A stretch of 64,000 nucleotides of DNA from Marsupella aquatica (Eukaryota > Marchantiophyta): the NCBI GenBank assembly GCA_973895155.1, contig OZ316891.1, positions 20,460,001-20,524,000 on the forward strand, written 5' to 3'. The translations under genes and the position numbers were made by a program. Positions 59,654-64,000 of this stretch are shown here, piece after piece; positions within the stretch are counted from its first letter, which is position 1, and each line of letters opens with the position of its first letter. Below the pieces are notes generated by a model. It saw only the letters and a list, made by a program, of their open reading frames with translations. It was not told the DNA's origin and did not search any database.

Positions 59654-62562
59654 TCACTTGGTAACAAAGCTGTCACCACTAGAAGAGTCTGAAGGTTTCG
59701 AATCATCCACATCAGCAAGCAGGGCTTCGTAAATTTCGTTGTATCTCTCACGTGATATATTTCGTTGTATCTCGTTCTGATGATCAGAACGGCTAGAGCT
59801 TTCTTCGATCATGCTCGGGAGGTCTATGCTATTAAGGAAAGAAACCACTTGCCTCATGTTGGGCCTCATCTTGCCATCTTCTCGTAAGCACAGCTTGGAC
59901 AGATCGACCAAGGTCTCCAGTTCAAGGGCATGGAATTCACCGTTGAGTCTGTTGTCTACCAACTCATAATACAGAGTTGGGCTGCGTAAATATGGAGCTG
60001 CCCAGGAAACCAGTGAAGCCGCGTTGTGTATGGCTTGGTGCCCCGAGATCAGCTCCAGAAGGACCACACCAAAACTGTACACATCGCTCTTTGGGGAGAA
60101 GACCCCGGTCGTCATATATTGTGGGTCCAAGTACCCAATGGAGCCCTTCACCACAGTCTCGAATGATTGGAACGACGTGGCGTCCACTGGGGCAGCTTTG
60201 GACAGCCCAAAGTCCGCGAGCTTGGCAGAGTTCGTTGTTGTGAGCAAAATGTTCTGTGATTTGATGTCCCTGTGCACAATGGGCGGATCTGCTTCATGGT
60301 GGAGGTACTCCAATCCACAGGCAACGTCTGCTGCAATTTTGACTCGTTGCGTCCATGTGATCGTATTATATCGGACTCCTAGTTCCATGAAATGCAAAGA
60401 TTCCTCTGGCGGAGAGGGCAACACAGATTGATGGAGTCGATCGTAGAGACTCCCATTTGGGAGATACTCAAAGACCAGCATATGCCGACCTGTAAAGTTC
60501 ACAAAAAAATTTAGTCTCTACACGTTTAGGGTTTGAGGTTAGCGAGCTCGCGATCTCTCTCCCCAGCTATATTATATAGGACTTGAAAACTAGCTATTGG
60601 GTTTATTACATAAATGAATTTCAAATATACATTCTGTGAGTGATTTGATCTCAAATAAGTTCTGAATCAATGGAGATGATTTGGGAGGCTGTCCACTAAA
60701 GCACTTGCAATTTTAACATGGACGCTTGTGACTGTATAATCCAAACAAGTTCAGGAGGTTGCGGTACTAAATAATTTCAATGTACACTTTCTTAGTGATT
60801 TGATCAATAAATGAGATTTGGGATGCTTTCCACTGAAACGCTTGAAATCTTAGCATGTACCTTTGTGAATACAGAATCCAACCAAGTTCACGAGGTTGCG
60901 GTGGTGAACTCTCAGCAGGACAGCGATTTCATTAGAAGCGAGGACTTTGGCAGAAGAGTTTGGCCCCCTCGGCTTTTCCACTTTAACGGCTCCCACCTTG
61001 CCATCGGGAAAGTCGGCTCTGTACACGGTTCCGAAGCCGCCTTGTCCAAGAACGGAGCGGAATTTCTTTGTGGCTATTCTCAACTCCTGTAACGAATATA
61101 GTCTGGCATGCTCGGTCTTGTACAGACGATAGTAATACCGGCGCTCTCGACAGCCCCTGATTCTATATACAATTGCTACTATAGCTATGAGACCCACCAG
61201 TCCACCAATTGATCCCGCTATTGCAAGCACAACCTTGTTTAGACCACCCACTGACCTCTTTCGCACTTCGACCGTGTCAATCATCGGCCCACAAGAACCA
61301 TTGAAGTTCAAGCTGCTGAAGGAAATCGTTGTTACATTGGCCGAGGCTTTAAAGGTCACTGTCTGCTGCGTCCATGATGCCGCCATAGTCGTAGCGTTCA
61401 AATCCGTGACATTCGTGGTGAATTGGTGTCTTATGGCACTTTCATGGAGCCCAGTTGACGATATGTCCGTCGCCGTCGCATTAGTCACCTGCAATTGCAA
61501 TCGAGCACCACCTTCGACGTAGGTCGAAGTGCATGCCCAGTTCTGCCTACCTGGTACGACCTTGACGCCTGGAGGGAACCCAGTCATGTAGAAAGTCAGG
61601 TCGTACTCTTTTCCCACCTCCGTCCTGAACGTCTGACTGATCGAGCCATTGTGATCAACGTCCGTGTGCGTATTCAAATGAATGCTATGCCGCCCATCCT
61701 GAGGAGTGAGGAATCCCTCATTTACATAATCGATGGGGCCGTAGTCAATGACCCAGCCACAAAATGAAAGGTAACTAGGATAGGATTGGTTCCAGGCGCT
61801 TGCTGCTATGTTACTCCCTGACAGAATGGTGCTGGTTTCGAAACCTCCATTACTGATCTGACCCTCCGAGTCGAGCGAAAAGTTCGAGAGCTGAAGCAAC
61901 CCCTCGGTTGTGAATTGGTCAGTAGATCCTTGAGTAGATCTGATAACGAAGTCTGCCGTGGGTAGAAATGTGAAGCTGGACGTGTAGGAAAATTGATCCG
62001 AGGGGTTGGAGTAATGTGAAGCTGGAGCGATGAACAGCGGATATGTATATTCCTGATTACTGGGATTCGCTCCCAGGTCGGGAGGAGCAGCCAGAAGGTG
62101 GTAGGGTTGGCCATTTGGATCAACCAGTCCATTCACCAAACGATGGTCTTCATAGATCCAGTGCTGAGTGACTACAGACGCATTGCACGTGCGCAGTTTT
62201 AGGACCCTGGATTCCCAGAGCACGGCATCGAGACACAGCTTCGTCGACAGTCTTGAGTAGGCAATGCTCCTGGTAGAGTTCTGGTAAGACCAGACCTCGT
62301 TAAACTGAGCGCCATCGCACCTGTACAGGCCCACTGTCCGGTTCCAGTCCGATCGATGGGCTGCGTCTGAAAACGTTCCATTTCCGAGTGCGTTGATGCA
62401 ATACTTACAAGTTGGTAGTTGTCCCGACTCAAGAACTCCAGTCGTGAACCAGCCGAATTTGGACCCATTCTTTGCTTGTACATGATCCCAGAGCAGTAAG
62501 AGACTGATACCAAAATACGTCAACGTGAACGAAATCCGACACCAGTACACCATCGATAACAT
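59654..62562 (-). CDS. Receptor-like kinase with ricin-like and DUF642-like ectodomain
   Basis: Two exons, 62562-60861 and 60489-59654, join at AAAG|GTACAT and TTTACAG|GTCGG into 845 residues. The start is the ATG at 62,562; the frame extends further upstream only through TTG. Residues 1-30 are a signal peptide. About 65-140 resemble a ricin-type lectin (LYRCDG, KLCLDA, QHWIYE). About 237-434 resemble a DUF642/choice-of-anchor galactose-binding fold (ISNGGFE, GWVIDYGPIDYVN, DGRHSIHLN, GSISQTF, FNGSCGPMIDTVEV) with many N-glycosylation sequons. A membrane helix lies at about 443-466. The kinase has GQGGFG (506-511), AVK (Lys527), HRDIK (640-644), DFG (660-662) and GYLDPQYM, so it looks active and RD-type. 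It probably senses cell-wall carbohydrate at the plasma membrane; the ligand is unknown. Confidence 0.9.
60722..60767 (-). pseudogene. Intronic relic copy of the end of kinase exon 1
   Basis: On the minus strand this intronic segment still reads RNLLNLFGLYSHK, aligned with RNLVNLVGFCIHK at the end of exon 1 138 bp away. Its splice donor is lost (CACAAGCG instead of CACAAAGGT), so it is a decayed tandem copy. Confidence 0.65.
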
Positions 62563-62740
62563 TTGAAGATATTGGACCCCAACACGCAATAAAGCAATTC
62601 TATATCCCTCCTGTACGCATATCTATGAAACCCACGGCGAAATCCGACACAAGTACACCATCGATAACATTTGAAGCTATTGGACCCCAACACGCAGTAA
62701 AGATATTATCCCCCTGTACGCGTATCTGGAGAAACCACGA
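62530..62740 (-). repeat. 108-bp tandem duplication over the kinase start region
   Basis: CGAAATCCGACACCAGTACA at 62,530 recurs at about 62,638 as CGAAATCCGACACAAGTACA. The following ATCGATAACATTTGAAG.TAT text is also shared. The upstream copy keeps ATG and MLSMVYLCRIS-like codons, then hits a stop after about 15 codons. Confidence 0.85.
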
Positions 62741-63555
62741 TGCTATTAACTGTGACCTACAATTGCAAACAAAGAGTGGACGCCGAGTGATCGATTTCGT
62801 GCCCCAGCGACTACAAACGATATACATGAATGTCACTCTTTCAAGGCAAAATGGTATGCATGACTCTATCCACAAGCTGCAGAACCTGTCCCGAGCTAGA
62901 TCCATGGTCCTTTCTAGGGTCCCCAGACATTAGCTTAGTGTTTGGGGACCACAGCGTCGTGGAATTGGGAGGTTAGATTTTTCAAGAATGTACACAGGTA
63001 GTGCTTGCATTGGATGTTATCGGGGATGTTAGTTTCCAGAAAATCTGCACATGGGATCTAGAATATGAGGACTATTTTGCAAACTGCAGTGACGACTTTT
63101 GTCCTCTGAGCACTTGGTATGCATTTGCAACGAGCACTTGGTAGGCTGTTCATATTTCTCCTCTGTGCGCTCCGCAGCTTTGATTGCGGCCCAATGCCAT
63201 ACATACCTATCCAGAGCCCTACTTCCCACAGCTCGCCAGTCATAGCCTCACTTTCCACGTACAGTCCTCTGGTCCCATAACCTCCAACGCGTTCTCATTT
63301 TCAAGACTGAGGAAATGCATTTACCCGCTGTCATGTATATTCACTTCTAAAGTGAATGGGTTTCACGAGCATGTATCATAAATTTTCTTGTCTAATTTCT
63401 AAACCCCCAATGCGAAGTGCACGGAAAGAAGCTAGAATAAGTGGTTTCACCTAACCAGGGGCGCTCTTTCAGTAATCTTACAACTTCTAACGTGGAACTC
63501 ATGAGTACAAAAACAACCCAAAAAGGGAGTTGCACTACGGTTTTTTGTTTTGACT
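62741..63555. other. Upstream region of the kinase gene
   Basis: No gene is recognised. It probably includes the 5' UTR and promoter of the minus-strand receptor kinase. AGCACTTGGTA.GC is duplicated near 63,108-63,145. Confidence 0.4.
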
Positions 63556-63735
63556 GCTGGAAAGGAGATCGAGGAGATCGAGGTCGATCAGAACTTGTCC
63601 CCTAGCGCAGCACTACCGTATTTTATTTATACCTGCTGGAAAGGAAATCGAGGTCAGAACTTGTCACCTACTGTAGCTCAGCACTACCGGATTTTCTTTA
63701 TAAATGCTAGAAAGGAGATCGAGGTCAGAACCTCG
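63556..63735. repeat. Tandem repeat, ~71-78-bp unit, about 2.4 copies
   Basis: Units start with GCTGGAAAGGAGATCGAGG-type text at about 63,556, 63,634 and 63,705. They share GGTCAGAACTTGTC and CAGCACTACCG. The open frame across this block is a by-product. Confidence 0.85.
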
Positions 63736-64000
63736 TGTCCTGTGAATTGGCAACTTGGCACCCATATGTCAGAAATACAAGATCACCCTCCCGTCCTAGA
63801 CTCAACAAAGGATCGATCGTCGCCGTCTGAAGTGGGGCTTCTCTTGCCAAGCATGGAAGTCAGACTGCTCCGCTGGAGGTCAGATTCGTCATCATTATCC
63901 ACTGAGTCACGCAGGAAACAATGCAAACATCCGACTGTAGTACATATCAAATCTGGTACCCAGTAAAGTAAGTTGACTGAACGCCACTCTGAACTCAAAA
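63736..64000. other. Window edge, no supported gene
   Basis: Short overlapping frames on both strands with no domain. This could belong to a gene beyond the window. Confidence 0.4.

Noticed and set aside
62563-62589. Upstream extension of the kinase frame to 62,589
   Set aside because: The extension begins with TTG, not ATG. The first ATG at 62,562 gives a normal signal peptide.

Overview
The window is nuclear DNA of a land plant. The evidence is a cytokinin-response-factor type AP2/ERF regulator, a plant-type receptor kinase, the plant paralogue of Integrator subunit 11, and spliced genes with GT-AG introns of roughly 80-900 bp. The lack of close resemblance to flowering-plant sequences, the intronless ERF and the receptor architecture suggest a bryophyte, perhaps a liverwort. 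That placement is inference and I could not test it. Nothing bacterial, viral or organellar was seen.

Layout. (1) 1-24,700 holds no convincing gene. It is an AT-rich, repeat-laden stretch with decayed DNA-transposon-like elements, tandem duplications, G/C homopolymer tracts, a solo LTR with perfect target-site duplications (17,937-18,281) and patches of a recurring CGGGCAG/CTGCCCG motif. (2) 24,700-29,820 holds the CRF-type ERF gene (CDS 27,782-29,536, +) behind a GC-rich promoter and long leader. (3) 29,820-37,000 is intergenic with several tandem arrays. (4) 37,080-43,399 (+) is a 13-exon CPSF73-II/INTS11 gene. I placed every exon boundary, and the exons join into one open frame of 793 residues. 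(5) 44,039-45,433 (-) is a convergent 4-exon gene for a 314-residue coiled-coil protein. Its first exon lies in a tandemly triplicated block. (6) 45,800-52,840 is a second repeat-dense zone with a satellite-like array fused to transposon termini, two more LTR copies and several TIR elements. (7) 52,840-57,212 holds a SAM-domain gene (+) with a long 5' region. (8) 59,654-62,562 (-) is a two-exon receptor-like kinase of 845 residues with a ricin-like plus DUF642-like ectodomain.

The four conserved genes (transcription factor, RNA 3'-end endonuclease, SAM adaptor, surface receptor kinase) show no sign of acting as a cluster. The strongest second-look items are the lectin/DUF642 receptor kinase with duplications at both ends of its large exon, the triplicated first exon of the coiled-coil gene, and the CGGGCAG-rich patches that recur in repeats and upstream of the CRF gene.
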